A DNA stretch of 46,150 nt from Rhodopirellula bahusiensis (GTDB lineage Bacteria > Planctomycetota > Planctomycetia > Pirellulales > Pirellulaceae). The DNA lies in NCBI RefSeq assembly GCF_002727185.1, contig NZ_NIZW01000040.1:1-46150 (forward strand), read 5' to 3'. This document shows positions 1 through 8,989 of this stretch, piece after piece; position 1 is the stretch's first letter, and each line of letters starts with the position of its first letter. The position numbers were made by a program, and so were the translations under genes. The notes beneath the pieces are model-generated. The model was not told the DNA's origin, did not search any database, and saw only the letters and a program-made list of their open reading frames with translations.

Positions 1-90
1 ACCCACTGACTGGCGAGCCGTATGCGGGAGAACCGCACGTACGGTTCTGAGGGAGGGGAGTCCGGCTCAACCGGACTTCCCTACCCCTAT
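1..90 (+). mobile_element. 3' end of a group II intron (domains V and VI)
   Basis: Bases 15-47 fold as a 33-base domain V hairpin: GAGCCGTA at the left pairs with TACGGTTC at the right, with an inner CGG/CCG stem and a GAGAA loop. Bases 51-87 form a domain VI stem with an unpaired A near base 83, and the intron should end near base 90 (CTAT or CTATC). This is the classic bacterial group II ribozyme 3' end. The intron-encoded reverse transcriptase and domains I-IV would lie left of the window. The orientation is plus. I cannot tell whether the intron is intact or a remnant. Confidence 0.85.
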
Positions 91-174
91 CGTGATCAAG
101 CTCAACGACTCCCGCTCACGTGCTTAGAAAGTGGGCGAACCGTCTGCGGCAGAGGGAACCGATCAGCATACCAT

Positions 175-480
175 TCAGGCATGCGTGCGATTGAACTCGG
201 GTGGATCACTGGCGGGAAAGCTCTCTTCACTGGCTTCGTCAATTCGATGGTCATCTGCGTCGTGGATTGTTTGGTCCTGCCACTGAACGGCGAGCCTCGC
301 GGCGGCTGCGGTTTCCGCGAGCAATTCCGTGTAACGCGTCGGAGGCGTGTGGGCAGAAAACTCGTCTGCCTGTGACTGAAACTCTGTTTGTTCGCTAGCG
401 TCAATTGCGATCCCACTCGCACACAAGTGGACATGTTCGCACAATGCTTGCCATTCGGATTGGATAAATGGATCGTTCAT
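175..480 (-). CDS. Small acidic conserved protein with an ESFPASDPP motif
   Basis: A 101-residue protein of unknown function. The ATG at 480 is preferred over longer starts because a GGGAG ribosome binding site lies about eight bases upstream. The product is acidic, without a signal peptide or membrane segment. Its C-terminus carries DEASEESFPASDPPEF, close to the DExSxESFPASDPPxW motif found at the ends of many small planctomycete and other environmental bacterial proteins. No catalytic residues are apparent. It points toward the group II intron end and is transcribed divergently from the debranching-enzyme pseudogene. The recurring motif supports a real gene; its job is unknown. Confidence 0.7.
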   Translation of the reverse strand: MNDPFIQSEWQALCEHVHLCASGIAIDASEQTEFQSQADEFSAHTPPTRYTELLAETAAAARLAVQWQDQTIHDADDHRIDEASEESFPASDPPEFNRTHA

Positions 481-630
481 CTGAAAACTCCCGAGTGAAA
501 TGTTTGGCGAGCCAATGAGTAGCAAAACGCGAACCACTCCACATGACAGACCCGCTACCACGGCGTTTCGAATCTACAATTCATGCCCGAATGTGCAATT
601 CGGACATTCTCTATAAAAAGTCGCCAAGCC

Positions 631-2192
631 ATGAACACTTGGGAACAGGCCGAAGGGTCCCCCTTTCCGCTCGGGGCAAGTTGGAATGCGGATGCATCAA
701 CCTTCAACTTTTCGCTCTATTCGCGGCATGCGACTTCGGTGCATCTGTTGTTGTACCGACGCGATGAATTGGATGCCCCCGCTCACGAAATTGCATTGGA
801 CTATCTGCATAACAAGTCAGGTCCCGTCTGGCATTGTCGAGTCCAATGCGAAGCCGAGAACGAGTGGGCTTACTATGGCTACCGCGTCGACGGACCGGCA
901 CCGCAACCTGGCTATGACTTCCATGACTTCGATTTCCAAAAGATCCTCCTCGACCCATTCGCCAAGGGAGTCTTCTTTCCACCGGGGTTTCGAGAGACCC
1001 TGCGCGACGACCTGGTTCCAACGCCGGGCAAGCACCTTTGGGAATCCTGCCCAATCAGTTTGGTGAATTCGATTGGCAAGACGACTCATTGTTGCACCAT
1101 GGCAGCGACCTGGTGATTTATGAGATGCACATTCGCGGTTTCACGATGAATCCGAACTCGGGAATTGCGGAGGCACATCGCGGGACGTTCCTGGGCGTTG
1201 TGGACAAAATCCCTTACCTGTTGGAACTGGGTATCACCGCGGTGGAGCTGATGCCGATTTTTCAGTTCGACCCGGATGATGGGCACTACTGGGGCTATAT
1301 GCCACTCAACTTCTTCTCGCCACACCACGCCTATGCGACGGATCCGTCCGCTTGCAATCAACGGGATGAGTTTCGCACGATGGCCAAAGCTTTGCACGCT
1401 GCCGGCATCGAGGTCATCTTGGACGTCGTTTACAATCACACACGTGAAGGCGACCACCTTGGACCAACCTACAACTGGAAAGGAATCGATAGCAGCACTG
1501 CGTACATGATGACCGGCGATCCGACTGCACCCTATGCCAGCCACAGTGGAACCGGCAACACACTACACACGGCAAACCAGGCCGTCCGACGGATGATTGT
1601 TGACAGCCTCCGGTTTTGGGACTCGCACATGCATGTCGACGGGTTTCGTTTTGACCTGGCATCGGTCTTCACCCGAAACAGCGACGGCACGATCAACTTG
1701 GATGACCCGCCCATCATCAGCGAGATCGGCACAGACGCAGACTTGAGCGACAACCGATTGATCGCCGAACCGTGGGATGCAAGCGGCGCCTATCAGCTCG
1801 GGAAACGTTTTCCTGGACAACGATGGATGCAATGGAATGCTCGCAATCGGGATACCGTGCAACGATTTGTGCGCGGCGATCGCGGCATGATTACTGAGTT
1901 GATGACACGATTGTACGGCAGTTGCGATCTCTTCCCCGACGACTTGATGCACGCATTGCAGCCGCCATTGAGCATCAACTACATCACGTCGCACGATGGA
2001 AGCACGCTGTATGATCAGACCGCCTACAACCACAAATGCAACTGGGCCAACGGGCACAACAACACCGACGGTGCCGATGAATTTCGTTGGGATTGTGGGT
2101 GGGAAGGTGATGACGGAATACCGCCGAACCAGCGGATGATTGCGCCGCGGAGCCAACGCTCGACATTCCATCAAGATCGATCACCGTTCTGA
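631..2192 (+). pseudogene. glgX: Broken glycogen debranching enzyme (GlgX/isoamylase type), frameshifted and C-terminally truncated
   Basis: Remains of a GH13 alpha-1,6-glucosidase that would debranch glycogen. Frame 1 (from ATG 631) encodes the N-terminal beta-sandwich (PFPLGASWNADA, ending VPTPGK). The reading then continues in frame 3 from about 1033. Adding one G after base 1032 restores KAPLGILPNQFGEFDW, as expected for the family, so one base has been lost. The GH13 core follows: VVYNHT, the nucleophile motif VDGFRFDLAS, the acid/base motif IAEPWD and the third acid in SHDG. Similarity stops near 2130 after GDDGIPPN, where the family continues for about 200 residues; an unrelated 20-residue tail ends at 2192. 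Two independent lesions argue for a true pseudogene rather than a sequencing slip alone. Confidence 0.88.
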
Positions 2193-2409
2193 TCAAAACA
2201 CCCGGCTGAAATGGCGAGAAACGGGAAGTCGACGAAATCCCGAAGTGGAGGCCAATCCGAATACGAATGACTCGCAAATCTCCGCGTCGACTTGAATCCG
2301 CTGCGAAGACCGCTCAAACTGAATGCGACATAGACAAATTCAGTCCCACGTGACCCATTCAAGCTCAACGCATTCTGGGATCAGGCAAGTGAGTTCGTAC
2401 GGAGAGATT

Positions 2410-3261
2410 ATGAATCGGTTTTGTTTTTGGGTCTTCATCGCCGTTGGCCCGGTACTGTCGCCCAAAGCTGTCTTGGCTCAAGACACGCTTCCGTTCAAAG
2501 ATGCGATCCGAAACTTTGCCGAGTCCCGGGAGGGGATTGAGAACTACGAACTCACTTTGACGATCAACGAACGCGGACGCCCATCTCGAGCGACCAATGG
2601 CGTTGTCAATCCGGCGGTCGATGAACCTGTCGTCACGTTAGAAATCGCCGCCGATCAAACGGCGAATCGACGACTCGTCGCGGAGTATCAATTGCAGGAC
2701 GGTGCGAATCAGCTGCAGCGTTTGCAGGTTCGCACTCCGCAGTTCAGTATTCTTGTGCAGAACGCGAAAGGTTCGATCTCGCATCCGAGCAATCGTCGAA
2801 TGGATGGCCACTTTGATCCACTGGCTTTCGGAATTGCACCGCTCGGAGACATGCATCGAGGCTCATCGCTCCACAAGATTGCAGAATTCTACATGGAGTG
2901 GCCATCACTTGAGTCCCGCGTCATGGCCGACAAGACGGTTCGCTACGGGGAGGACGATGGGCAGTCATCGTATCTGCTTTTTCTCGACCCAGAGCGGGGC
3001 TATTCACCTGTCCGCCTGCGTGACCGAACCGGCAACAAAGGAACCTTCAACGTTTCTCTCAAACTGATTTCAAAGAATGGATTCTGGCTCCCGCTTTCCG
3101 CAGTGGTCGAGGAACCGGAACGCACTCGAACGCTCCAGTTTGACTGGCGGAGCATCAACTCCGACATCGACGACCGTTTTGATCCGCAAAAGATTGAATC
3201 CAAATACGGTCTCAACCTACGTGACAAACGTTTGCCAGCAACGATTACCGAATCCGAATGA
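2410..3261 (+). CDS. Secreted protein of unknown function
   Basis: A 283-residue protein starting at ATG 2410, with GGAGAG immediately upstream. Residues 1-22 form a Sec signal peptide ending ...VLAQD, so the mature protein is periplasmic or outer-envelope. The rest is mixed charged beta-rich sequence with no motif I can assign; alternating hydrophobic strands and the region LQFDWRSIN would be compatible with a LolA-like half-barrel, but this is a guess. Its stop overlaps the start of the next gene (ATGATGA at 3258), so the two are probably translated together. It lies downstream of the decayed debranching gene. Confidence 0.72.
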   Translation: MNRFCFWVFIAVGPVLSPKAVLAQDTLPFKDAIRNFAESREGIENYELTLTINERGRPSRATNGVVNPAVDEPVVTLEIAADQTANRRLVAEYQLQDGANQLQRLQVRTPQFSILVQNAKGSISHPSNRRMDGHFDPLAFGIAPLGDMHRGSSLHKIAEFYMEWPSLESRVMADKTVRYGEDDGQSSYLLFLDPERGYSPVRLRDRTGNKGTFNVSLKLISKNGFWLPLSAVVEEPERTRTLQFDWRSINSDIDDRFDPQKIESKYGLNLRDKRLPATITESE

Positions 3262-3659
3262 TGCAAGCGAACCGGATGAACTCCATTAAGGTAAGTCGGC
3301 TCCTCGCTCATTCCTCAATTCTACTCATACCGCTCTCTGCGGCATTGTTTTGGTGGGAAGGCTACTCTTTCCTTCAAACGTTGGTGGGAGCCGCTGCAAT
3401 CACGGCATCATTCTGCGCAATGGAGTACGCGGGCAAAATCATCCAAAAGTGGACAGGACGTTCTTCAGCTAGAAACCCCCAATCCGATGCGGTCTATTAC
3501 ATCATATGTTTCTCGGTGCTGATTCCGTTCTCCCGCTTTTCCACCGAAGCTGGAATATCGCTTTTTACGCTCGCCTTTGCTTCCGTGATGACCATCGGTC
3601 GCATCGCTGGGCAATTGCTCTTTGGCGAACATGAATCGTCATCAAAGCTCGTAGACTAA
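3258..3659 (+). CDS. Small integral membrane protein coupled to the upstream secreted protein
   Basis: A 133-residue protein with about three hydrophobic segments (roughly residues 17-31, 36-54 and 79-115). I do not recognise the family. The start ATG at 3258 overlaps the stop of the preceding gene by four bases, a translational-coupling arrangement. An internal ATG at 3276 is a less likely start. The pairing suggests an inner-membrane partner of the secreted upstream product. The C-terminal tail is short and hydrophilic. Confidence 0.6.
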   Translation: MMQANRMNSIKVSRLLAHSSILLIPLSAALFWWEGYSFLQTLVGAAAITASFCAMEYAGKIIQKWTGRSSARNPQSDAVYYIICFSVLIPFSRFSTEAGISLFTLAFASVMTIGRIAGQLLFGEHESSSKLVD

Positions 3660-3681
3660 GACCGATTTTGAAACGCATGCT

Positions 3682-3795
3682 TTGATTCAATCGCGAATCG
3701 CGATTGCTTCTTTTGCGGTCGCGTTTGGTTTGTTGATTGCGCACGGATCTGTTTTGATGTTCAAGTACAATTTCTATCAACGTAAAATGCACTGA
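3682..3795 (+). CDS. Possible 37-residue single-pass membrane peptide
   Basis: A short open frame from TTG 3682 to TGA 3795. It encodes a hydrophobic stretch (IAIASFAVAFGLLIAHG) followed by a positively charged, aromatic end (FKYNFYQRKMH), which is a credible one-pass peptide with the positive end on one side. There is no ATG and no convincing ribosome binding site, so this rests on composition alone. It lies between a small membrane protein gene and another tiny membrane ORF. Confidence 0.27.
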   Translation: MIQSRIAIASFAVAFGLLIAHGSVLMFKYNFYQRKMH

Positions 3796-3906
3796 TTGGG
3801 TGAGCGATCGATTGCTCGCCGAATCTCTTTGCAATCTCAGGCGTTTCAAAAGTGAACGCGTCTCGGCACCATTCGCCACGACTTTTCCTCTCGTAGAACC
3901 ATCGCC

Positions 3907-4029
3907 ATGAGCTTTCCAGGTCCTATCGAACTCATTGTGATTGGGGTCATGCTGCTGGTGACACTTGGTATCCCACTCGCGATTCTCGTGTCGCTCATCT
4001 TTTTCTCTAGACGCAAAGATCGTGAATAG
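3907..4029 (+). CDS. 40-residue single-pass membrane peptide
   Basis: ATG 3907 to TAG 4029. The product begins MSFPGPIELIVIGVMLLV, has one long hydrophobic helix (residues 8-33) and ends in a charged tail SRRKDRE. The PGPIELIVIG opening recalls the short N-terminus of TatA-like and other planctomycete micro-proteins, but the amphipathic helix of TatA is absent. A clear Shine-Dalgarno sequence is lacking. It stands alone between the small membrane genes and the sulfatase. The clean topology makes it more likely than not to be expressed. Confidence 0.48.
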   Translation: MSFPGPIELIVIGVMLLVTLGIPLAILVSLIFFSRRKDRE

Positions 4030-4191
4030 ACTTTTGATCAGCGACCGATCTTCGTGAATCCAATGGACATCGCTGATCTGAATTCTCGACGGAACACAAG
4101 CCAACGTTTCGAATCGGACCGTGCCGTCAGTCCACCAATCGATCAACTACCGAACCGCGTCCAACGAACCGCCGCTAGGCCAGAGTACAAA

Positions 4192-5721
4192 ATGAAATCA
4201 TTTATCCAGACCTTGCTCGTTCTGGTTGCGGCATTCAGTTTCCTAGCAAAATGCCACGCGAACGATCGCCCCAACGTCATTTTGATCTTTGCCGACGACC
4301 TCGGCCCAGGGATGCTCGGATGCTACGGCCAAGAAGTCGTCACAACGCCAAACATTGACCGCTTGGCTCGCGAAGGAATGAAGTTCACGAACTACTACGG
4401 CGGCGTCTACTGCGCACCATCTCGTTGGACGTTGTTGACAGGAATGCATGACGGCCGCAACGGTGGATGGGCGCAAAACCGTGCTGGATTGCCGATCTGG
4501 AGAGATGCGGGCCAGATCACCGAAGAGGACTATCAAGAGCGGTTCGCGAAGCACAAAGCCAACTCAAACCCGATTTCTGACGACGAAGTCTTTCTGGCTC
4601 AAGTCGCTCAGCAAGCCGGATACAAAACCGCGCAGTTCGGAAAACTTGATCGCGGATTCCTCACTTGGAATGAACGTGTTCAACGTTTCGGCTGGGATTT
4701 TCATGAGGGCTACTACGACCATCAACGTTGCCATGGTTTCTACCCGCCCTATCTATGGCGCAACGGAGAACGGTTTGAGCTGCCCGGAAACACCATGGCA
4801 GACTGTGGAAAGACCAGCGAGAAAGGCGACGAACCCGTTGGCTACGGCGGTGAAACCTATTCACAGAACGTCTTCATCGAAGGAATCTTGAACTACCTGC
4901 GTTCCGATCACGATCAGCCATTCTTTCTGTATCATCCCACTCAATTGCCGCATGGCCCCGTGGCAGTTCCCGAGTTGCATCCTGACTTCGCAGACCACCC
5001 CAAAATGAGTTTGGCGGAGAAGAAATACGCCTCGATGGTCAAAATGCTCGACGATCATGTCGGGTTGATCATGAACGAATTGGTCACGCTGGGTATCGAT
5101 GACAACACGGTGGTGCTCTTCACATCCGACAACGGTCACGAACTCTACTACGGTCCTAAACCAAGCTACAAAGCCCAAACGCTCGTCAACGGAGATCCCG
5201 CCAACCTCACGGACAAAAAATGGCGAACATCCGAGTGCAACGACATCTTCGACGGTGCCGGCGGTCGTGCCGGTCTCAAACGCAGCGGCTACCAGGGCGG
5301 AATGCAGTGTCCAATGATCGTTCGCTGGCCCGGCAAAATTCAGGAAGGTTCCGAGTCCTCGCTACTGACCGCACACTACGACTTTCTCGCGACCCTGGCG
5401 GACTTGGTCGGGGAAGACAAGCCAAACGGAAAGGACGGAATCTCGTACCTGCCAACTCTGCTGGGACAAGAGCAACCGGAGCAACATGATTTTGTCGTCA
5501 TCAACAATCGCTTCAACGCAATGGGCAGTCGAGCCTTGATCACGGGCGAAGGACTTAAACTCGTGGAAGCGGACAGAAAGCAGGGAGTCTTTCAGCTCTA
5601 CGACATTTCCACAGATAACGAAGAACGCACCAATCTGGCATCTGGCTACCCGGAAAAGGTAGAGGAACTGAAACAAATCTTGATGCGAGAGATCGACTCC
5701 CCGCGTCCGGACCTTCCGTAG
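4192..5721 (+). CDS. Secreted type I (formylglycine) sulfatase
   Basis: A 509-residue member of the S1 sulfatase family, hydrolysing sulfate esters, most likely on algal polysaccharides. ATG 4192 is chosen over a GTG at 4054 because it places a Sec signal peptide (residues 1-23, ending KCHA) at the N-terminus. The metal-binding Asp pair is in LIFADDLGPG (D36, D37). The maturation signature CAPSRWTLLTG has Cys74 for conversion to formylglycine. SDNGHE supplies the downstream Asp-Asn metal ligands, and GGMQCPMIVRWPG is a typical family segment. No sulfatase-maturating enzyme is nearby, so maturation must be supplied elsewhere. Substrate cannot be read from sequence. Confidence 0.92.
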   Translation: MKSFIQTLLVLVAAFSFLAKCHANDRPNVILIFADDLGPGMLGCYGQEVVTTPNIDRLAREGMKFTNYYGGVYCAPSRWTLLTGMHDGRNGGWAQNRAGLPIWRDAGQITEEDYQERFAKHKANSNPISDDEVFLAQVAQQAGYKTAQFGKLDRGFLTWNERVQRFGWDFHEGYYDHQRCHGFYPPYLWRNGERFELPGNTMADCGKTSEKGDEPVGYGGETYSQNVFIEGILNYLRSDHDQPFFLYHPTQLPHGPVAVPELHPDFADHPKMSLAEKKYASMVKMLDDHVGLIMNELVTLGIDDNTVVLFTSDNGHELYYGPKPSYKAQTLVNGDPANLTDKKWRTSECNDIFDGAGGRAGLKRSGYQGGMQCPMIVRWPGKIQEGSESSLLTAHYDFLATLADLVGEDKPNGKDGISYLPTLLGQEQPEQHDFVVINNRFNAMGSRALITGEGLKLVEADRKQGVFQLYDISTDNEERTNLASGYPEKVEELKQILMREIDSPRPDLP

Positions 5722-6047
5722 CAAAACCTGCGAATCGCCCGACTGGAACAGCTTCGCGAAGTCCTGATGTGATGCCGCGTCTCGATCCTTACGGTTGCTT
5801 TGGATGCTCAGCCAGAGATTGGCTGCAACACCTTGCCTGAATCAGCAAAGTCGTAAGAATGCGAATTCACCTTCAGGTTGGCGGTTCAACTGAACAAAGC
5901 GGGTGCGTCAAAGTCATATCGCTTTTGAGACGGTCGACGCAGATCTTCAGGATATCCCGCTGCCACTGATGCCCAAAGCCGAAGCCGCCGCAAAAGAGGA
6001 ATCTCAGATTAATCAATCAGGCCCGATGTGAGCAGGAGCAAAAGTGC
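5722..6047. other. Intergenic stretch, possible gene remnant near its end
   Basis: No convincing gene or terminator. Bases of about 5903-6031 encode an open frame without a good start (it ends KEESQINQSGPM) that reads like the C-terminus of a lost protein. It could equally be chance. Confidence 0.3.
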
Positions 6048-6482
6048 ATGCGCTACATCATCTCAACGAGCTTCGGCTTGGCTGCCATTGCTATCTTGGC
6101 GTCCGGCGGCCTTTTCTTCTTGCTATCTCGCCCGGGGGAATCGTCACCGCAGGAAGCACAGAATTGGTTCGAGACCATCGTTCACGAAGATGCGTCGGCG
6201 TTCAATGACATTCAACACTACACCGACCAAGGAATCGATTTCTCACATCACTTCCGATTCCGCTTCAACGCGATCGATGACCTTACCGTGCTCATCAAGA
6301 AACATGATCTCACGCGAAACCCAAATGCCGAGCCGATCCAAACCTTTGGTCTTCCGCCTTGGTACACGCCATCTGAAGTTCCTGAAGATGCTCCCAAATT
6401 CGAACGGCATGGAAGCGAGCCGATTCTGCTTTTCATCGATCCTGCGAAAAATGTTGCGTATTTTGAATTCCTGCATCTCTGA
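6048..6482 (+). CDS. Membrane-anchored protein of unknown function
   Basis: A 144-residue protein. ATG 6048 has an AGGAGC ribosome binding site about nine bases upstream. Residues 4-26 form one hydrophobic helix serving as uncleaved anchor or signal peptide, followed by a soluble acidic domain with several aromatic residues (for example QTFGLPPWYTPSEVP). I do not recognise the family. It stands alone between the sulfatase and the PepSY gene, on the same strand. Confidence 0.6.
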   Translation: MRYIISTSFGLAAIAILASGGLFFLLSRPGESSPQEAQNWFETIVHEDASAFNDIQHYTDQGIDFSHHFRFRFNAIDDLTVLIKKHDLTRNPNAEPIQTFGLPPWYTPSEVPEDAPKFERHGSEPILLFIDPAKNVAYFEFLHL

Positions 6483-6645
6483 TCAGCTACAGCAACGACG
6501 AAGGCACCCTCCCAAGGTGATCGCAAAGATCGCGACCGGCTGTTGTCTTCGACTTCCAGTTGGTGAATGACTCGACACCGCACCAATCCGATGGTCCATT
6601 GCCGCACGTACTGACAGGCTTCCGGCATCACTAGTGAACAAGTAA

Positions 6646-7587
6646 ATGAAGACTCAGAACGAAGTAGCCACAACAAAGAAACGAAGCCCGCGAAAGACCC
6701 GAAGCAAATTCCTGATTCTCGCGCGGCGGGCCCACCTGTACGTCGGTTTGTTTCTTCTGCCATGGGTGTTTCTGTACGGTGCAACCGGAGCCATGCTGAA
6801 TCACTCGGGACTGTTCCCCGAGGCTGTCTCGCAACAGATTGGCGCGAACCAGTTGGCTGAATCGGGCTGGTCCAATTTTCCGAACCAATCCGCATTGGCA
6901 GAGCAAGTTGTTGACGCGTTGCGTCAAGGATCTCCCGAGTCGACGATTGAACTGAATCCCAACCATGCCCCCGAATTTACCAATGAAATTGGCTTTCAAT
7001 GGAAAGATGGCGAGACTCGACACACCGTCCATTTGAACCCAGTCAACAAGTCATCGTGGGTGGCAACATATCCGCCAAATCGCGAACCGATGCGGCCAGT
7101 CCTGAGCGAGATTCGCCGAGTCGATATTTCTCCTAATCCGATGGAGATTGCGGAGCAAACCGTCCCCACAGTGGTGAGTGCCGCCGGCTTGCAACCCAAC
7201 GAAAAGATCGAGCCACTTGGTTGGTGCAAACTCAACTTTCTGGCCACGGTCGATGACGTGCCGGTTCGCGTTACCTACGTCCTTCGCGACGGGCACGTTG
7301 ACGTCACCGAGTACACCGGCGAGGACGGTTATTCACCGCGTCAGTTCTTTGTGCGATTGCATACTTCGCACGGTCAGCCACCACACTGGAATGGCCGTCG
7401 TCTTTGGTCCTTTTTCATCGACGCGATGGCGATCGCGATGGTCACTTGGGGCGTGACCGGATTAGTGATGTGGTGGCAGATCAAACGAACACGACTGATC
7501 GGGAGCGGCGTCATTGCGGTCAGTGTCTTAACGGCTGCCTTCATGTACTACAGCATGATGGGCTTCTATGCCTCCACCAAGCTTTGA
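6646..7587 (+). CDS. PepSY-associated transmembrane protein
   Basis: A 313-residue protein with the layout of PepSY-TM proteins: a basic N-terminus, then a first membrane helix with conserved His (RRAHLYVGLFLLPWVFLYG, residues 28-46), a periplasmic region of about 190 residues containing a PepSY-like fold, a conserved RLHTSHG before the second helix pair (FFIDAMAIAMVTWGVTGLVMWW), and a last helix near the C-terminus. Relatives are associated with iron or copper handling and ferric-chelate reduction, where membrane His residues may bind haem. No TonB receptor or reductase gene is adjacent, so the role here is open. Confidence 0.8.
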   Translation: MKTQNEVATTKKRSPRKTRSKFLILARRAHLYVGLFLLPWVFLYGATGAMLNHSGLFPEAVSQQIGANQLAESGWSNFPNQSALAEQVVDALRQGSPESTIELNPNHAPEFTNEIGFQWKDGETRHTVHLNPVNKSSWVATYPPNREPMRPVLSEIRRVDISPNPMEIAEQTVPTVVSAAGLQPNEKIEPLGWCKLNFLATVDDVPVRVTYVLRDGHVDVTEYTGEDGYSPRQFFVRLHTSHGQPPHWNGRRLWSFFIDAMAIAMVTWGVTGLVMWWQIKRTRLIGSGVIAVSVLTAAFMYYSMMGFYASTKL

Positions 7588-7921
7588 AGCTGCGACTTGG
7601 GCAGTGGTGAGATCCTGAATCTGCCCCCAAGGCAACTCATCCATGGTGTTTTCAAAGATCAGCCGAAGTGCATTCGCAATGCTTTCTGCGACGAAACCTG
7701 ACGCAACGGCAATCGACCAGCTGATGCGTTTTGAAAGAGTCATTTGCCTTGGCACAGCCTCACCGAGACTTGCAGCATGCAACCTCATGGTGTACTTTTG
7801 AAACCAATTCTCAGTTGCAATAACCAAGCCAGCCCGGAAGAGTCGGTATCGACCACTTTTCCTCCGCCAGCCAGGAACGTGACAACAAACTGTTGACATC
7901 TTTCTTTCGCGGAGGAAACGC
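7588..7921. other. Intergenic stretch upstream of the DUF1559 gene
   Basis: No clear gene. A minus-strand open frame (7528-7743, 71 residues, beginning MTLSKRISWSIAVASGFV) is possible, but it runs 60 bases into the PepSY coding end and has only a weak AAGG upstream. No terminator is visible. Confidence 0.35.
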
Positions 7922-8905
7922 ATGGGGTTTGCCAAACAGAACCAGCACCGCCGTTCAGCTTTTACCTTGGTTGAATTGCTGGTCGTGATTGCCATCATTG
8001 GCGTTTTAGTTGGATTGTTGCTGCCGGCAGTTCAGGCGGCACGCGAAGCTGCCCGCCGGTTGCAATGCAGCAACAACATGCGGCAGATTGGGCTGGCCTG
8101 CCACAATTACCACAGTGCTCTGAGAACATTGCCACCGGGTCGACTGGTTTACGACGGAACTGGTTCCACTGGAAATCCGACCAAAGTGGTGACCGGATTC
8201 CTGGCGATGATCCTGCCATACATCGAAGGTTCGAATCTTCACGACACCTACAATCAACACTACGGCTTTGATGACATCGCCAATCAACCGGCTGTCAATC
8301 GGCAAGTCCCTTCCTTCAGTTGCCCTTCCGCACCTGGCGAACGGACGATGCCGATTTACGCGGGATGGAAGGTTGGCTGGACCACTGACGTCAACATGCT
8401 TCCCGATATCACGGGAATGGCAACGGACTATCAAGGTGTCCGAGGGATGCACTATCTGCAGGACTCTCCCACGGGCGACAAGGTCCACGTGTTCGATTCC
8501 GACTGTGGCATTTTGAATGAAAAAGGCAGTCGGTTTGCTGATATTCTTGATGGAACCAGCAACACAATCTTGCTGTTCGAAATGTCCGGCAAGCCTGGAC
8601 ATTGGAAAATGGGCCGGCAACAACCTCCACCCACAAACGCGCAGTTTTACAGCTACGGTCCGTGGGCTGGGAACAACGGCGTTGGTGTCTACAACTGGTC
8701 GGATGACGGGCTGGTGAAGGGCTGTGACACTTGCGAGCAATATATCAACGTTGATAACGAAGCTTCGCCTTACAGCTTCCACCCCGGCCTCGTAACCATC
8801 GTCCTTGCGGACGGATCCACACGAACGTTGACCGATTCAGTTTCGTCCGAGATCTACATCAACCTCAGTCGTAAGAACGATCGCAACGTGATCGGCGAGT
8901 ATTGA
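7922..8905 (+). CDS. DUF1559 protein with prepilin-type N-terminus
   Basis: A 327-residue pseudopilin-like protein of the DUF1559 family, greatly expanded in planctomycetes. ATG 7922 is preceded by GGAGG with good spacing. The N-terminus has the type IV prepilin signature SAFTLVELLVVIAIIG with Glu five residues after the cleavage site, but Ala rather than Gly at -1. The DUF1559 hallmark LLLPAVQAAREAARR follows, then CSNNMRQIGLACHNYH. The C-terminus has the usual HPGLVTIVLADGSTR motif. It is presumably processed by a prepilin peptidase and either anchored or assembled at the cell surface; the real function of DUF1559 is unknown. Confidence 0.92.
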   Translation: MGFAKQNQHRRSAFTLVELLVVIAIIGVLVGLLLPAVQAAREAARRLQCSNNMRQIGLACHNYHSALRTLPPGRLVYDGTGSTGNPTKVVTGFLAMILPYIEGSNLHDTYNQHYGFDDIANQPAVNRQVPSFSCPSAPGERTMPIYAGWKVGWTTDVNMLPDITGMATDYQGVRGMHYLQDSPTGDKVHVFDSDCGILNEKGSRFADILDGTSNTILLFEMSGKPGHWKMGRQQPPPTNAQFYSYGPWAGNNGVGVYNWSDDGLVKGCDTCEQYINVDNEASPYSFHPGLVTIVLADGSTRTLTDSVSSEIYINLSRKNDRNVIGEY

Positions 8906-8989
8906 GCGCCGGCGAGTTCGCGGACCGCTGTGTGATGAAAGCAACACCCTCTCTTTCCGAACGAGTGTGTTGCGACGAGAATCGCTGGC

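Noticed and set aside
7528..7743. 71-residue minus-strand ORF downstream of the PepSY gene
   Set aside because: Runs into the PepSY coding end and has a weak ribosome binding site; no known motif. Left as a note in the intergenic entry.
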